64,000 bases of DNA from Mixophyes australis (GCA_036250195.1 JAVHZZ010000068.1:558001-622000), one strand, 5' to 3'. Numbered from the stretch's first letter, positions 46,621 to 62,363 are shown. Translations and numbers: made by a program. The notes: generated by a model from the letters alone, not told the origin.

Positions 46621-48540
46621 GATTCATGATTCGATTTATGATTCATGATTCATGATTCATGATTCAATTCATGATTCATGATTCATGATTCAATTCATGA
46701 TTCATAATTGATGATTCAATTCATGATTCATGATTCATGATTCAATTCATGATTCATGATTCATGATTCAATTCATGATTCATGATTCAATTCATGATTC
46801 AATTCATGATTCATGATTCATGATTCAATTCATGATTCATAATTCATGATTCATGATTCAATTCATGATTAATGATTCAATTCATGATTCGATTCATGAT
46901 TCAATTCATGATTCATGATTGGATTTATGATTCATGATTCATGATTCAATTAATGATTCATGATTCAATTCATGATTCAATTCATGATTCATGATTCGAT
47001 TCATGATTCATGATTCGATTCATGATTCATGATTCAATTCATGATTCAATTCATGATTCATGATTCATGATTCGATTCATGATTCATGATTCATGTATTA
47101 TGATTCAACTTATGATTCATGATTCATGATTCATGATTCAATTCATGATTCATGATTCGATTCATGATTCATAATTCAATTCATGATTCGATCCATGATT
47201 CATGATTCAATTCATGATTCATGATTCAATTCATGATTCATGATTCATTATTCGATTCATGATTCATGATTCATGATTCAATTCATGATTCATGATTCAT
47301 GATTCAATTCATGATTCATAATTCACGATTCATGATTCAATTCATGATTAATGATTCAATTCATGATTCGATTCATGATTCAATTCATGATTCATGATTG
47401 GATTTATGATTCATGATTCGTGATTCAATTCATGATTCAATTCATGATTCATGATTCATGATTCGATTCATGATTCATGATTCAATTCATGATTCATGAT
47501 TTATGATTCAATTTATGATTCATGATTCATAATTCATGATTCAATTCATGATTCATGATTCGATTCATGATTCATGATTCAATTCATGATTCATGATTTA
47601 TGATTCAATTTATGATTCATGATTCATGATTCATGATTCAATTCATCATTCATGATTCGATTCATGATTCATGATTCGATTCATGATTCGATTCATGATT
47701 CATGATTCAATTCATGATTCATGATTCAATTCATGATTCATGATTCATTATTCGATTCATGATTCATGATTCATGATTCATGACTCATGATTCATGATTC
47801 ATGATTCATAATTCAATTCATGATTCATGTTTCGATTCATGATTCTTGATTCATGATTCATGATTCATGATTCAATTCATGATTCATTATTCGATTCATG
47901 ATTCATGTTTCGATTCATGATTCATGATTCTTGATTCAATTCATGATTCATGATTCGATTCATGATTCATGATTCAATTCATGATTCATGATTCATGATT
48001 CAATTCATGATTCATGATTCATGATTCAATTCATGATTCATGATTCAATTCATGATTCATGATTCGATTAATGATTCATGATTCATGATTCATGATTCAA
48101 TTCATGATTCATGATTCAAATTATGATTCATGATTCGATTCATGATTCATGATTCATGATTCATGATTCAATTCATGATTCATGATTCGATTCATGATTC
48201 ATGATTCATGATTCATGATTCAATTCATGATTCATGATTCATGATTCAATTCATGATTCATGATTCGATTCATGATTCATGATTCGATTCATGATTCATG
48301 ATTCAACTCATGATTCAATTCATGATTCATGATTCGATTCATGATTTATGATTCGATTCATGATTCATGATTCATGATTCAATTCATGATTCATGATTCA
48401 TGATTCATGATTCATGATTTAATTCATTATTCATGACTAATGATTCATTTTGATGATTCATAATTCAATTCATGATTCGATTCCTGATTCAATTCATGAT
48501 ACATGATTCAATTAATGTTTCAATTCATGATTCATGATTC
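46620..48540 (+). repeat. Two-kilobase tandem HOR, unit 2
   Basis: Second copy of 44,630-46,620, slightly shorter: the closing ATTCATTTTGATG marker is 1,920 bp after that of unit 1. In this copy the upstream TGACTCA variant reads TGACTAA (48,434-48,440). After the closing marker the sequence continues as the copy of the 28.5-30.2 kb segment. Confidence 0.8.
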
Positions 48541-50400
48541 GATTCATGATTCAATTCATGATTCATGATTCATGATTCGATTCATGATTCATGATTCATG
48601 ATTCAATTTATTAATTCATGATTCATGATTCAATTCATGATTCATGATTCATGATTCATGATTCAATTCATGATTCATGATTCGATTCATGATTCATGAT
48701 TCAATTCATGATTCATGATTCAATTCATTAATTCATGATTCATGATTCAATTCATGATTCATGATTCATGATTCGATTCATGATTCATGATTCATAATTC
48801 ATGATTCAATTCATGATTCATGATTCAATTCATGATTCATGTTTCATGATTCAATTCATGATTCATGATTCATGATTTAATTCATGATTCATAATTCATG
48901 ATTCATGATTCAATTCATGATTCATGATTCAATTCATGATTAATGATTCAATTCATGATTCGATTCATGATTCAATTCATAATTCATGATTCGATTTATG
49001 ATTCATGATTCATGATTCAATTCATGATTCATGATTCAATTCATGATTCAATTCATGATTCAATTCATGATTCATGATTCGATTCATGATTCATGATTCA
49101 ATTCATGATTCAATTCATGATTCATGATTCGATTCATAATTCATGATACAATTCATGATTCATGATTCATGATTCAATTCATGATTCATGATTCAATTCA
49201 TGATACATGATTCGATTCATGATTCATGATTCATGATTCGATTCATGATTCATGATTCATGATTCATGATTCATGATTCATGATTCAATTCATGATTCAT
49301 GATTCAATTCATGATTCATAATTCATGATTCAATTCATGATTCATGATTCATGATTCAATTCATGATTCATAATTCATGATTCATGATTCAATTCTTGAT
49401 TCATGATTCGATTCCTGATTCGATTCATGATTCATAATTCAATTCATGATTCATGATTCATGATTCATTTCATGATTCATGATTCATGATTCAATTCATG
49501 ATTCATGATTCATGATACAATTCATGATTCATGATTCGATTCATGATTCATGATTCGATTCATGATTTGATTCATGATTCATGATTCAATTCATGATTCA
49601 TGATTCATGATACAATTCATGATTCATGATTCGATTCATGATTCATGATTCGATTCATGATTCGATTCATGATTCATAATTCAATTCATGATTCATGATT
49701 CATTTAATGATTCATGATTCATGATTCAATTCATGATTCATGATTCAATTCATAATTCAATTCATGATTCATGATTCATGAATCATGATTCATGATTCAT
49801 GATTTATGATTCATGATTCATGATTCAATTCATGATTCAAAATTCATGATTCAATTCATAATTCAATTCATGATTCATGATTCATGATTCATGATTTAAT
49901 TCATGATTCATGATTCATAATTAAAATCATGATTCAATTCATGATTCATGATTGAATTCATGATTCGATTCCTGATTCAATTCATGATTCATGATTCAAT
50001 TCATGATTCATGATTCGATTCATGATTCGATTCATGATTCATGATTCAATTCATGATTCATGATTTATGATTCAATTTATGATTCATGATTCATGATTCT
50101 TGATTCAATTCATGATTCATGATTCGATTCTTGATTCATGATTCAATTCATGATTCATGATTCATGATTCATGATTCAATTCATGATTCATGTTTCGATT
50201 CATGATTCTTGATTCATGATTCATGATTCAATTCATGATTTATGATTCATTATTCATTATTCGATTCATGATTCATGATTCATGATTCATGATTCGATTC
50301 ATGATTCATGATTCATGATTCGATTCATGATTCATGATTCATGATTCGATTCATGATTCATGATTCATGATTCGATTCATGATTCATGATTCATAATTCA
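48540..50400 (+). repeat. Copy of the 28.6-30.3 kb segment
   Basis: Follows 28.6-30.3 kb in order. AATTTATTAATTC (28,694 and 48,605) gives offset 19,911 and CAATTCTTG (29,462 and 49,390) about 19,928. The CATTTCATG block, AATTAAAATC (29,749 and 49,919) and the CATTATTCATTATTCG pair (about 30,150 and 50,247) also agree. Small unit indels separate the copies. It contains an extra GATACAATT, GATTTG block at about 49.5-49.7 kb. Confidence 0.75.
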
Positions 50401-53400
50401 TGATTCAATTCATGATTCATGATTCATGATTCAATTCATGATTCATGATTCATGATTCAATTCATGATTCATGATTCATGATTCAATTCATGATTCATAA
50501 TTCATGATTCATGATTCAATTCATGATTCATGATTCGATTCATGATTCATGATTCATGATTCGATTCATGATTCATGATTCATGATTCATGATTCAATTC
50601 ATGATTCATGATTCATGATTCATGATTCAATTCATGATTCATGATTCATGATTCAATTCATGATTCATGATTCATGATACAATTCATGATTCATGATTCG
50701 ATTCATGATTCATGATTCGATTCATGATTCATGATTCAATTCATGATTCATGATTCATGATTCAATTCATGATTCATGATTCATGATTCAATTCATGATT
50801 CATGATTCAATTCATAATTCAATTCATGATTCATGATTCATGATTCATGATTTATGATTCATGATTCATGATTCCATTCATGATTCAAGATTCATGATTC
50901 AATTCATAATTCAATTCATGATTCATGATTCATGATTCATGATTCAATTCATGATTCATGATTCATAATTAAAATCATGATTCAATTCATGATTCATGAT
51001 TCGATTCCTGATTCAAATCATGATTCATGATTGAATTCATGATTCATGATTCATGATTCAATTCATGATTCATGAATCATGATTCAATTCATGATTCATG
51101 ATTCGATTCATGATTCATGATTTAATTCATGATTCATGATTCATGATTCATGATTCATGATTCATGATTCATGATTCATGATTCAATTCATGATTCATGA
51201 TTCATGATTCAATTCATGATTCATGATTCATGATTCAATTCATGATTCATGATTCGATTCATGATTCATGATTCGATTTATGATTCATGATTCATGATTC
51301 ATGATTCAATTCATGATTCATGATTCATGATTCAATTCATGATTCATAATTCATGATTCATGATTCAATTCATGATTCATGATTCATGATTCAATTCATG
51401 ATTCATGATTCATGATTCAATTCATGATTTATAATTCATGATTCATGATTCAATTCATGATTCATGATTCAATTCATGATTCGAATTAATGATTCAATTC
51501 ATGATTCATGATTGGATTTATGATTCATGATTCATGATTCAATTCATGATTCATGATTCAATTCATGATTCAATTCATGATTCATGATTCGATTCATGAT
51601 TCATGATTCAATTCATGATTCAATTCATGATTCATAATTTATGATTCGATTCATGATTCATGATTCAATTCATGATTCATGATTTATGATTCAATTTATA
51701 ATTCATGATTCATGATTCATGATTCCATTCATGATTCATGATTCGATTCATGATTCATGATTCAATTCATGATTCGATCCATGATTCATGATTCAATTCA
51801 TGATTCATGATTCAATTCAAAATTCAAGATTCATTATTCGATTCATGATTCATGAATCATGATTCATGATTCAATTCATGATTCATGATTCATGATTTAT
51901 GATTCAATTCATGATTCATGTTTCGATTCATGATTCTTGATTCATGATTCATGATTCATGATTCAATTCATGATTCATTATTCGATTCATGATTCGGGAT
52001 TCAATTCATGATTCATGATTCAATTCATGATTCATGATTCAATTCATGATTCATGTTTCGATTCATGATTCATGATTCATGATTGGATTTATGATTCATG
52101 ATTCATGATTCAATTCATGATTCATGATTCAATTCATGATTCAATTCATGATTCATGATTCGATTCATGATTCATGATTCAATTCATGATTCAATTCATG
52201 ATTCATAATTTATGATTCGATTCATGATTCATGATTCAATTCATGATTCATGATTTATGATTCAATTTATAATTCATGATTCATGATTCATGATTCCATT
52301 CATGATTCATGATTCGATTCATGATTCATGATTCAATTCATGATTCGATCCATGATTCATGATTCAATTCATGATTCATGATTCAATTCAAAATTCAAGA
52401 TTCATTATTCGATTCATGATTCATGAATCATGATTCATGATTCAATTCATGATTCATGATTCATGATTTATGATTCAATTCATGATTCATGTTTCGATTC
52501 ATGATTCTTGATTCATGATTCATGATTCATGATTCAATTCATGATTCATTATTCGATTCATGATTCGGGATTCAATTCATGATTCATGATTCAATTCATG
52601 ATTCATGATTCAATTCATGATTCATGTTTCGATTCATGATTCATGATTCATGATTCAATTCATGATTCATGATTCGATTCATGATTCATGATTCATGATT
52701 CGATTCATGATTCATGATTCATGATTCAATTCATGAATTATGATTCATGATTCAATTCATGATTCATGATTCATAATTCAATTCATGATTCATGATTCGA
52801 TTCATGATTCATGATTCATGATTCATGATTCATGATTTATGATTCATGATTCATGATTCATGATTCAATTCATGATTCATGATTCATGATTCGATTCATG
52901 ATTCATGATTCATGATTCGATTCATGATTCATGATTCATAATTCATGATTCAATTCATGATTCATGATTCATGATTCAATTCATGATTCATGATTCGATT
53001 CATGATTCATGATTCATGATTCATGATTCAATTCATGATTCATGATTCATGATTCAATTCATGATTCATGATTCATGATACAATTCATGATTCATGATTC
53101 GATTAATGATTCATGATTCGATTCATGATTCATGATTCAATTCATGATTCATGATTCATGATTCAATTCATGATTCATGATTCATGATTCAATTCATGAT
53201 TCATGATTCATGATTCATGATTCATGATTTATGATTCATGATTCATGATTCATGATTAAATTCATGATTCATGATTCATGATTCGATTCATGATTCATGA
53301 TTCATGATTCGATTCATGATTCATGATTCATAATTCATGATTCAATTCATGATTCATGATTCATGATTCAATTCATGATTCATGATTCGATTCATGATTC

Positions 53401-53900
53401 ATGATTCATGATTCATGATTCAATTCATGATTCATGATTCATGATACAATTCATGATTCATGATTCGATTAATGATTCATGATTTGATTCATGATTCATG
53501 ATTCAATTCATGATTCATGATTCATGATTCAATTCATGATTCATGATTCATGATTCAATTCATGATTCATGATTCATGATTCAATTCATGATTCATGATT
53601 CAATTCATAATTCAATTCATGATTCATGATTCATGATTCATGATTTATGATTCATGATTCATGATTCCATTCATGATTCAAGATTCATGATTCAATTCAT
53701 AATTCAATTCATGATTCATGATTCATGATTCATGATTCAATTCATGATTCATGATTCATAATTAAATTCATGATTCAATTCATGATTCATGATTCGATTC
53801 CTGATTCAAATCATGATTCATGATTGAATTCATGATTCATGATTCATGATTCAATTCATGATTCATGAATCATGATTCAATTCATGATTCATGATTCAAT
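50400..53900 (+). repeat. Domain C blocks around the 571-bp duplication
   Basis: GATACAATT (50,676), ATTCCATTC (50,871), AATTAAAATC (50,967) and GATTGGATTTATG (51,511) repeat the order of HOR units 1 and 2 in shortened form. An abrupt ATTCGAATTAATG at about 51,480 marks a deletion relative to those units. The longest heptamer run I noticed, eight units without a pentamer, is at 51,125-51,180. A 366-bp tandem copy around GATACAATT, CGATTAATG lies at 53,077 and 53,443. Confidence 0.65.
51514..52655 (+). repeat. Identical 571-bp tandem duplication
   Basis: 51,514-52,084 and 52,085-52,655 were read side by side and are identical over all 571 bp. This includes rare variants shared by no other block, such as CATAATTTATG, AATTTATAATTC and ATTCGGGATTC (GGG at 51,996 and 52,567). 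The junction lies within CATGATTCATGATT shared by both flanks, as expected for unequal exchange in short homology. It is the youngest-looking event inside the window, or an assembly duplication. Confidence 0.95.
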
Positions 53901-56900
53901 TCATGATTCATGATTCATGATTCATGATTGAATTCATGATTCATGATTCATGATTCAATTCATGATTCATGATTCATGATTCAATTCATGATTCATGATT
54001 CGATTCATGATTCGATCCATGATTCATGATTCAATTCATGATTCATGATTCAATTCATGATTCATGATTCATGATTCATTATTCGATTCATGATTCATGA
54101 TTCATGATTCAATTCATGATTCATGATTCAGGATTCAATTCATGATTCATAATTCACGATTCATGATTCAATTCATGATTAATGATTCAATTCATGATTC
54201 GATTCATGATTCAATTCATGATTCATGATTGGATTTATGATTCATGATTCGTGATTCAATTCATGATTCAATTCATGATTCATGATTCATGATTCGATTC
54301 ATGATTCATGATTCAATTCATGATTCATGATTTATGATTCAATTTATGATTCATGATTCATTATTCATGATTCAATTCATGATTCATAATTCATGATTCA
54401 TGATTCAATTCATGATTCATGATTCAATTCATGATTCAATTCATGATTCATGATTCATGATTCAATTCATGATTCATAATTCATGATTCATGATTCAATT
54501 CATGATTAATTATTCAATTAATGCTTCGATTCATGATTCAATTCATGATTTATGATTCATGATTCAATTCATATTTCAATTCATGATTCATGATTCATGA
54601 TTCATGATTCAATTCATGATTCATGATTCATAATTAAAATCATGATTCAATTCATGATTTATGATTCGATTCCTGATTCAAATCATGATTCATGATTGAA
54701 TTCATGATTCATGATTCATGATTCAATTCATGATTCATGAATCATGATTCATGATTCATGATTCATGATTCAATTCATGATTCATGAATCATGATTCATG
54801 AATCATGATTCAATTCATGATTCATGATTCGATTCATGATTCATGATTCAATTCATGATTCATGATTCATGATTCATGATTCATGATTCAATTCATGATT
54901 CATGATTCATGATTCAATTCATGATTCATGATTCATGATTCAATTCATGATTCATGATTCGATTCATGATTCATGATTCAATTCATGATTCATGATTCAT
55001 GATTCAATTCATGATTCATAATTCATGATTCATGATTCAATTCATGATTCATGATTCATGATTCAATTCATGATTCATGATTCATGATTCAATTCATGAT
55101 TCATAATTCATGATTCATGATTCAATTCATGATTAATGATTCAATTCATGATTCGATTCATGATTCAATTCATGATTCATGATTGGATTTATGATTCATG
55201 ATTCATGATTCAATTCATGAATCATGATTCAATTCATGATTAAATTCATGATTCATGATTCGATTCATGATTCATGATTCAATTCATGATTCAATTCATG
55301 ATTCATAATTCATGATTCGATTCATGATTCATGATTCAATTCATGATTCATGATTTATGATTCAATTTATGATTCATGATTCATGATTCATGATTCAATT
55401 TATGATTCATGATTCGATTCATGATTCATGATTAAATTCATGATTCGATCCATGATTCATGATTCAATTCATGATTCATGATTCAATTCAAAATTCAAGA
55501 TTCATTATTCGATTTATGATTCACTATTCATGATTCATGATTCAATTCATGATTCATGATTCATGATTCATGATTCAATTCATGATTCATGTTTCGATTC
55601 ATGATTCTTGATTCATGATTCATGATTCAATTCATGATTCATGATTCAATTCAAAATTCAAGATTCATTATTCAATTCATGATTCATGATTCATGATTCA
55701 TGATTCAATTCATGATTCATTATTCGATTCATGATTCATGATTCAATTCATGATTCATGATTCAATTCATGATTCATGATTCAATTCATGATTCATGTTT
55801 CGATTCATGATTCATGATTCAATTCATGATTCATGATTCGATTCATGATTCATGATTCGATTCATGATTCATGATTCATGATTCAATTCATAATTCATGA
55901 TTCATTATTCAATTCATGATTCATGATTCAATTCATAATTCAATTCATAATTCATGATTCATGATTCATGATTTATGATTCATGATTCATGATTCCATTC
56001 ATGATTCAAGATTCATGATTCAATTCATAATTCAATTCATGATTCATGATTCATGATTCATGATTGAATTCATGATTCATGATTCATAATTAAAATCATG
56101 ATTCAATTCATGATTCGATTCCTGATTCAAATCATGATTCATGATTCATGATTCATGATTCAATTCATGATTCATGAATCATGATTCAATTCATGATTCA
56201 ATTCATGATTCATTTCATGATTCATGATTCAATTTATGATTCATGATTCAACTCATGATTTAAATCATGATTCATGATTCGATTAATAATTCATGATTCA
56301 TGATTCAATTCATGAATCATGATTCATGATTCATGATTTATGATTCGATTCATGATTCATGATTCAATTCATGATTCATGATTCAATACATGATTCATGA
56401 TTTATGATTCATGATTCATGATTCAATTTATGATTCATGATTCAACTCATGATTCAATTCATGATTCATGATTCGATTCATGATTCATGATTCAATTCAT
56501 GATTCATGATTCATGATTCATGATTCATGATTCAATTCATGATTCATGATTCATGATTCAAATCATTATTCATGATTCATGATTCAATTCATGATTCATG
56601 ATTCGATTCATGATTCATGATTCAATTCATGATTTATGATTCATGATTCCATTCATGATTCAAGATTCATGATTCAATTCATGATTCAATTCATGATTCG
56701 ATTCCTGATTCAAATCATGATTCATGATTGAATTCATGATTCATGATTCATGATTCATGATTCAATTCATGATTCATGAATCATGATTCAATTCATGATT
56801 CAATTCATGATTCATTTCATGATTCATGATTCAATTTATGATTCATGATTCAACTCATGATTTAAATCATGATTCATGATTCGATTCATAATTCATGATT

Positions 56901-59900
56901 CATGATTCAATTCATGATTCATGATTCAATACATGATTCATGATTCATGATTCATGATTCATGATTCAATACATGATTCATGATTCATGATTCATGATTC
57001 ATGATTCAATTTATGATTCATGATTCAACTCATGATTCAATTCATGATTCATGATTCGATTCATGATTCATGATTCAATTCATGATTCATGATTCATGAT
57101 TCATGATTCATGATTCAATTCATGATTCATGATTCATGATTCAATTCATTATTCATGATTCATGATTCAATTCATGATTCATGATTCATGATTCGATTTA
57201 TGATTCATGATTCATGATTCAATTCATGATTCATGATTCATGATTCAATTCATGATTCATAATTCATGATTCATGATTCAATTCATGATTCATGATTCAA
57301 TTCATGATTCATGATTCATGATTCAATTCATGATTCATAATTCATGATTCATGATTCAATTCATGATTCATGATTCAATTCATGATTCATGATTCATGAT
57401 TCATGATTCAATTTATGATTCATGATTCAACTCATGATTCAATTCATGATTCATGATTCGATTCATGATTCATGATTCGATTCATGATTCATGATTCATT
57501 ATTCAATTCATGATTCATGATTCATGATTCATGATTCAATTCATTATTCATGACTCATGATTCATTTCATGATTCATAATTCAATTCATGATTCAATTCC
57601 TTATTCAATTCATGATACATGATTCAAATAATGTTTCAATTCATGATACATGATTCGATTCATGATTCATGATTCAATTCATGATTCATGATTCATGATT
57701 CGATTCATGATTCATGATTCATGATTCAATTCATTAATTCATGATTCATGATTCAATTCATGATTCATGATTCATGATTCAATTCATGATTCATGATTCG
57801 ATTCATGATTCATGATTCATGATTCATGATTCAATTCATGATTCATGATTCGATTCATGATTCATGATTCAATTCATTAATTCATGATTCATGATTCAAT
57901 TCATGATTCATGATTCATGATTCAATTCATGATTCATGATTCGATTCATGATTCATGATTCATGATTCGATTCATGATTCATGATTCATGATTCAATTCA
58001 TGATTCATGATTCAATTCATGATTCATGATTCATGATACAATTCATGATTCATAATTCAATTCATGATTCATGATTCATTATTCATTTCATGATTCATGA
58101 TTCATGATTCAATTCATGATTCATGATTCAATTCATAATTTAATTCATGATTCATGAATCATGATTCATGATTCATGATTTATGATTCATGATTCATGAT
58201 TCATGATTTATGATTCATGATTCATGATTCAATTCATGATTCAAGATTCATGATTCAATTCATAATTCAATTCATGATTCATGATTCATGATTCATGATT
58301 CAATTTATGATTCATGATTCATAATTAAAATCATGATTCAATTCATGATTCATGATTGAATTCATGATTCGATTTCTGATTCAATTCATGATTCATGATT
58401 CGATTTATGATTCATGATTGAATTCATGATTCGATTCCTGATTCAATTCATGATTCATGATTCAATTCATGATTCATGATTCATGATTCATGATTCGATT
58501 CTAGATTCATGATTCAATTCATGATTCATGATACATGATTCGATTCATGATTCATGATTCAATTCATGATTCATGATTCATGATTCATGATTCAATTCAT
58601 TATTCATGACTCATGATTCATTTCATGATTCATAATTCAATTCATGATTCGATTCCTTATTCAATTCATGATACATGATTCAAATAATGTTTCAATTCAT
58701 GATTCATGATTCGATTCATGATTCATGATTCAATTCATGATTCATGATTCGATTCATGATTCATGATTCAATTCATTAATTCATGATTCATGATTCAATT
58801 CATGATTCATGATTCATGATTCAATTCATGATTCATGATTCGATTCATGATTCATGATTCAATTCATGATTCATGATTCATGATTCGATTCATGATTCAT
58901 GATTCATGATTCAATTCATTAATTCATGATTCATGATTCAATTCATGATTTATGATTCATGATTCAATTCATGATTCATGATTCGATTCATGATTCATGA
59001 TTCATGATTCGATTCATGATTCATGATTCATGATTCATGATTTAATTCATGATTCATGATTCATGATTCAATTCATGATTCATGATTCATGATACAATTC
59101 ATGATTCATAATTCAATTCATGATTCATGATTCATGATTCATTTCATGATTCATGATTCATGATTCAATTCATGATTCATGATTCAATTCATAATTCAAT
59201 TCATGATTCATGATTCATGAATCATCATTCATGATTCATGATTTATGATTCATGATTCATGATTTATGATTCATGATTCATGATTCATGATTCATGATTT
59301 ATGATTCATGATTCATGATTCAATTCATGATTCAAGATTCATGATTCAATTCATAATTCAATTCATGATTCATGATTCATGATTCAATTCATGATTCATG
59401 ATTCATGATTCAATTCATGATTCAAGATTCATGATTCAATTCATAATTCAATTCATGATTCAAGATTCATGATTCAATTCATAATTCAATTCATGATTCA
59501 TGATTCATGATTCAATTCATGATTCATGATTCATAATTAAAATCATGATTCAATTCATGATTCATGATTGAATTCATGATTCGATTTCTGATTCAATTCA
59601 TGATTCATGATTCGATTTATGATTCATGATTGAATTCATGATTCGATTCCTGATTCAATTCATGATTCATGATTCAGTTCATGATTCATGATTCATGATT
59701 CATGATTCGATTCATGATTCATGATTCAATTCATGATTCATGATACATGATTCGATTCATGATTCATGATTTAAATCATGATTCATGATTCGATTCATAA
59801 TTCATGATTCATGATTCAATTCATGAATCATGATTCATGATTCATGATTTATGATTCGATTCATGATTCATGATTCAATTCATGATTCATGATTCAATAC
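53900..59900 (+). repeat. Domain C copy of the 5-kb HOR, about 17.1-17.3 kb downstream
   Basis: Order and markers follow 36.9-42.3 kb: CAAGATTCATTATTCG (38,415 and 55,496), ATTCCATTC (38,961 and 55,991) and AAATAATG pairs (40,278/41,376 and 57,626/58,682). Offsets drift from 17,030 to 17,348. A CACG, GATTGGATTTATG domain B fragment lies at 54.1-54.4 kb. A roughly 655-bp inner duplication (CC at 55,994 and 56,649) and an expansion at 59.33-59.5 kb are private to this copy. Confidence 0.7.
59331..59510 (+). repeat. Triplicated CAAGATTC, CATAATTC block
   Basis: ATTCAAGATTCATG followed by CATAATTCAATTC occurs three times within about 150 bp (CAAG at about 59,332, 59,422 and 59,459). Equivalent places at 40,934, 42,005 and 58,241 have one. 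This is a local slippage or exchange expansion. Confidence 0.82.
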
Positions 59901-59909
59901 ATGATTCAT

Positions 59910-62363
59910 GATTCATGATTCATGATTCAATTTATGATTCATGATTCAACTCATGATTCAATTCATGATTCATGATTCGATTCATGATTCATGATTCAAT
60001 TCATGATTCATGATTCATGATTCATGATTCATGATTCAATTCATGATTCATGATTCATGATTCAAATCATTATTCATGATTCATGATTCAATTCATGATT
60101 CATGATTCGATTCATGATTCATGATTCAATTCATGATTCATGATTCATGATTCAATTCATGATTCATGATTCAATTCATAATTCATGATTCATTATTCAA
60201 TTCATGATTCATGATTCAATTCATAATTCAATTCATAATTCATGATTCATGATTCATGGTTTATGATTCATGATTCATGATTCCATTCATGATTCAAGAT
60301 TCATGATTCAATTCATAATTCAATTCATGATTCATGATTCATGATTCAATTCATGATTCATGATTCATAATTAAAATCATGATTCAATTCATGATTCGAT
60401 TCCTGATTCAAATCATGATTCATGATTCAATTCATGATTAATGATTCATGATTCATGATTCAATTCATGATTCATGATTCATGATTCAATTCATGATTCA
60501 TGAATCATGATTCAATTCATGATTCAATTCATGATTCATTTCATGATTCATGATTCAATTTATGATTCATGATTCAACTCATGATTTAAATCATGATTCA
60601 TGATTCGATTCATAATTCATGATTCATGATTCAATTCATGATTCATGATTCAATTCATGATTCATGATTCAATACATGATTCATGATTCATGATTCATGA
60701 TTCATGATTCAATTTATGATTCATGATTCAACTCATGATTCAATTCATGATTCATGATTCGATTCATGATTCATGATTCAATTCATGATTCATGATTCAT
60801 GATTCATGATTCATGATTCAATTCATGATTCATGATTCATGATTCAATTCATTATTCATGATTCATGATTCAATTCATGATTCATGATTCGATTCATGAT
60901 TCATGATTCGATTTATGATTTATGATTCATGATTCATGATTCAATTCATGATTCATGATTCATGATTCAATTCATGATTCATAATTCATAATTCATGATT
61001 CAATTCATGATTCATGATTCAATTCATGATTCATGATTCATGATTCAATTCATGATTCATAATTCATGATTCATGATTCAATTCATGATTCATGATTCAA
61101 TTCATGATTCATGATTCATGATTCATGATTCAATTTATGATTCATGATTCAACTCATGATTCAATTCATGATTCATGATTCGATTCATGATTCATGATTC
61201 GATTCATGATTCATGATTCATGATTCAATTCATGATTCATGATTCATGATTCATTATTCAATTCATTATTCATGACTCATGATTCATTTCATGATTCATA
61301 ATTCAATTCATGATTCGATTCATAATTCAATTCATGATACATGATTCAAATAATGTTTCAATTCATGATACATGATTCGATTCATGATTCATGATTCAAT
61401 TCATGATTCATGATTCATGATTCGATTCATGATTCATGATTCATGATTCAATTCATTAATTCATGATTCATGATTCAATTCATGATTCATGATTCATGAT
61501 TCAATTCATGATTCATGATTCGATTCATGATTCATGATTCATGATTCATGATTCAATTCATGATTCATGATTCGAATTATGATTCATGATTCAATTCATT
61601 AATTCATGATTCATGATTCAATTCATGATTCATGATTCATGATTCAATTCATGATTCATGATTCGATTCATTATTCATGATTCATGATTCGATTCATGAT
61701 TCATGATTCATGATTCATGATTCAATTCATGATTCATGATTCATGATTCAATTCATGATTCATGATTCATGATACAATTCATGATTCATAATTCAATTCA
61801 TGATTCATGATTCATTATTCATTTCATGATTAATGATTCATGATTCAATTCATGATTCATGATTCAATTCATAATTTAATTCATGATTCATGAATCATGA
61901 TTCATGATTCATGATTTATGATTCATGATTCATGATTCATGATTTATGATTCAATTCATGATTCATGATTCATAATTAAAATCATGATTCAATTCATGAT
62001 TCATGATTGAATTCATGATTCGATTTCTGATTCAATTCATGATTCATGATTCGATTTATGATTCATGATTGAATTCATGATTCGATTCCTGATTCAATTC
62101 ATGATTCATGATTCAATTCATGATTCATGATTCATGATTCATGATTCGATTCTAGATTCATGATTCAATTCATGATTCATGATACATGATTCGCTTCATG
62201 ATTCATGATTCAATTCATGATTCATGATTCATGATTCATGATTCAATTCATTATTCATGACTCATGATTTATTTCATGATTCATAATTCAATTCATGATT
62301 CGATTCCTTATTCAATTCATGATACATGATTCAAATAATGTTTCAATTCATGATTCATGATTC
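59910..62363 (+). repeat. 2,454-bp tandem unit, copy 1
   Basis: Matches 62,364-64,000 at a constant offset of 2,454. Checked points are AATTTATG (59,929 and 62,383), CATGGTTTATG (60,258 and 62,712), AATTAAAATC (60,369 and 62,823), GATTAATG (60,437 and 62,891), CGATTTATGATTTATG (60,909 and 63,363) and AAATAATG (61,348 and 63,802). A substitution that replaced CCTTATTC with CATAATTC (61,320 and 63,774) is shared only by these two copies. The unit is itself a shortened form of the 5-kb HOR. Confidence 0.9.
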
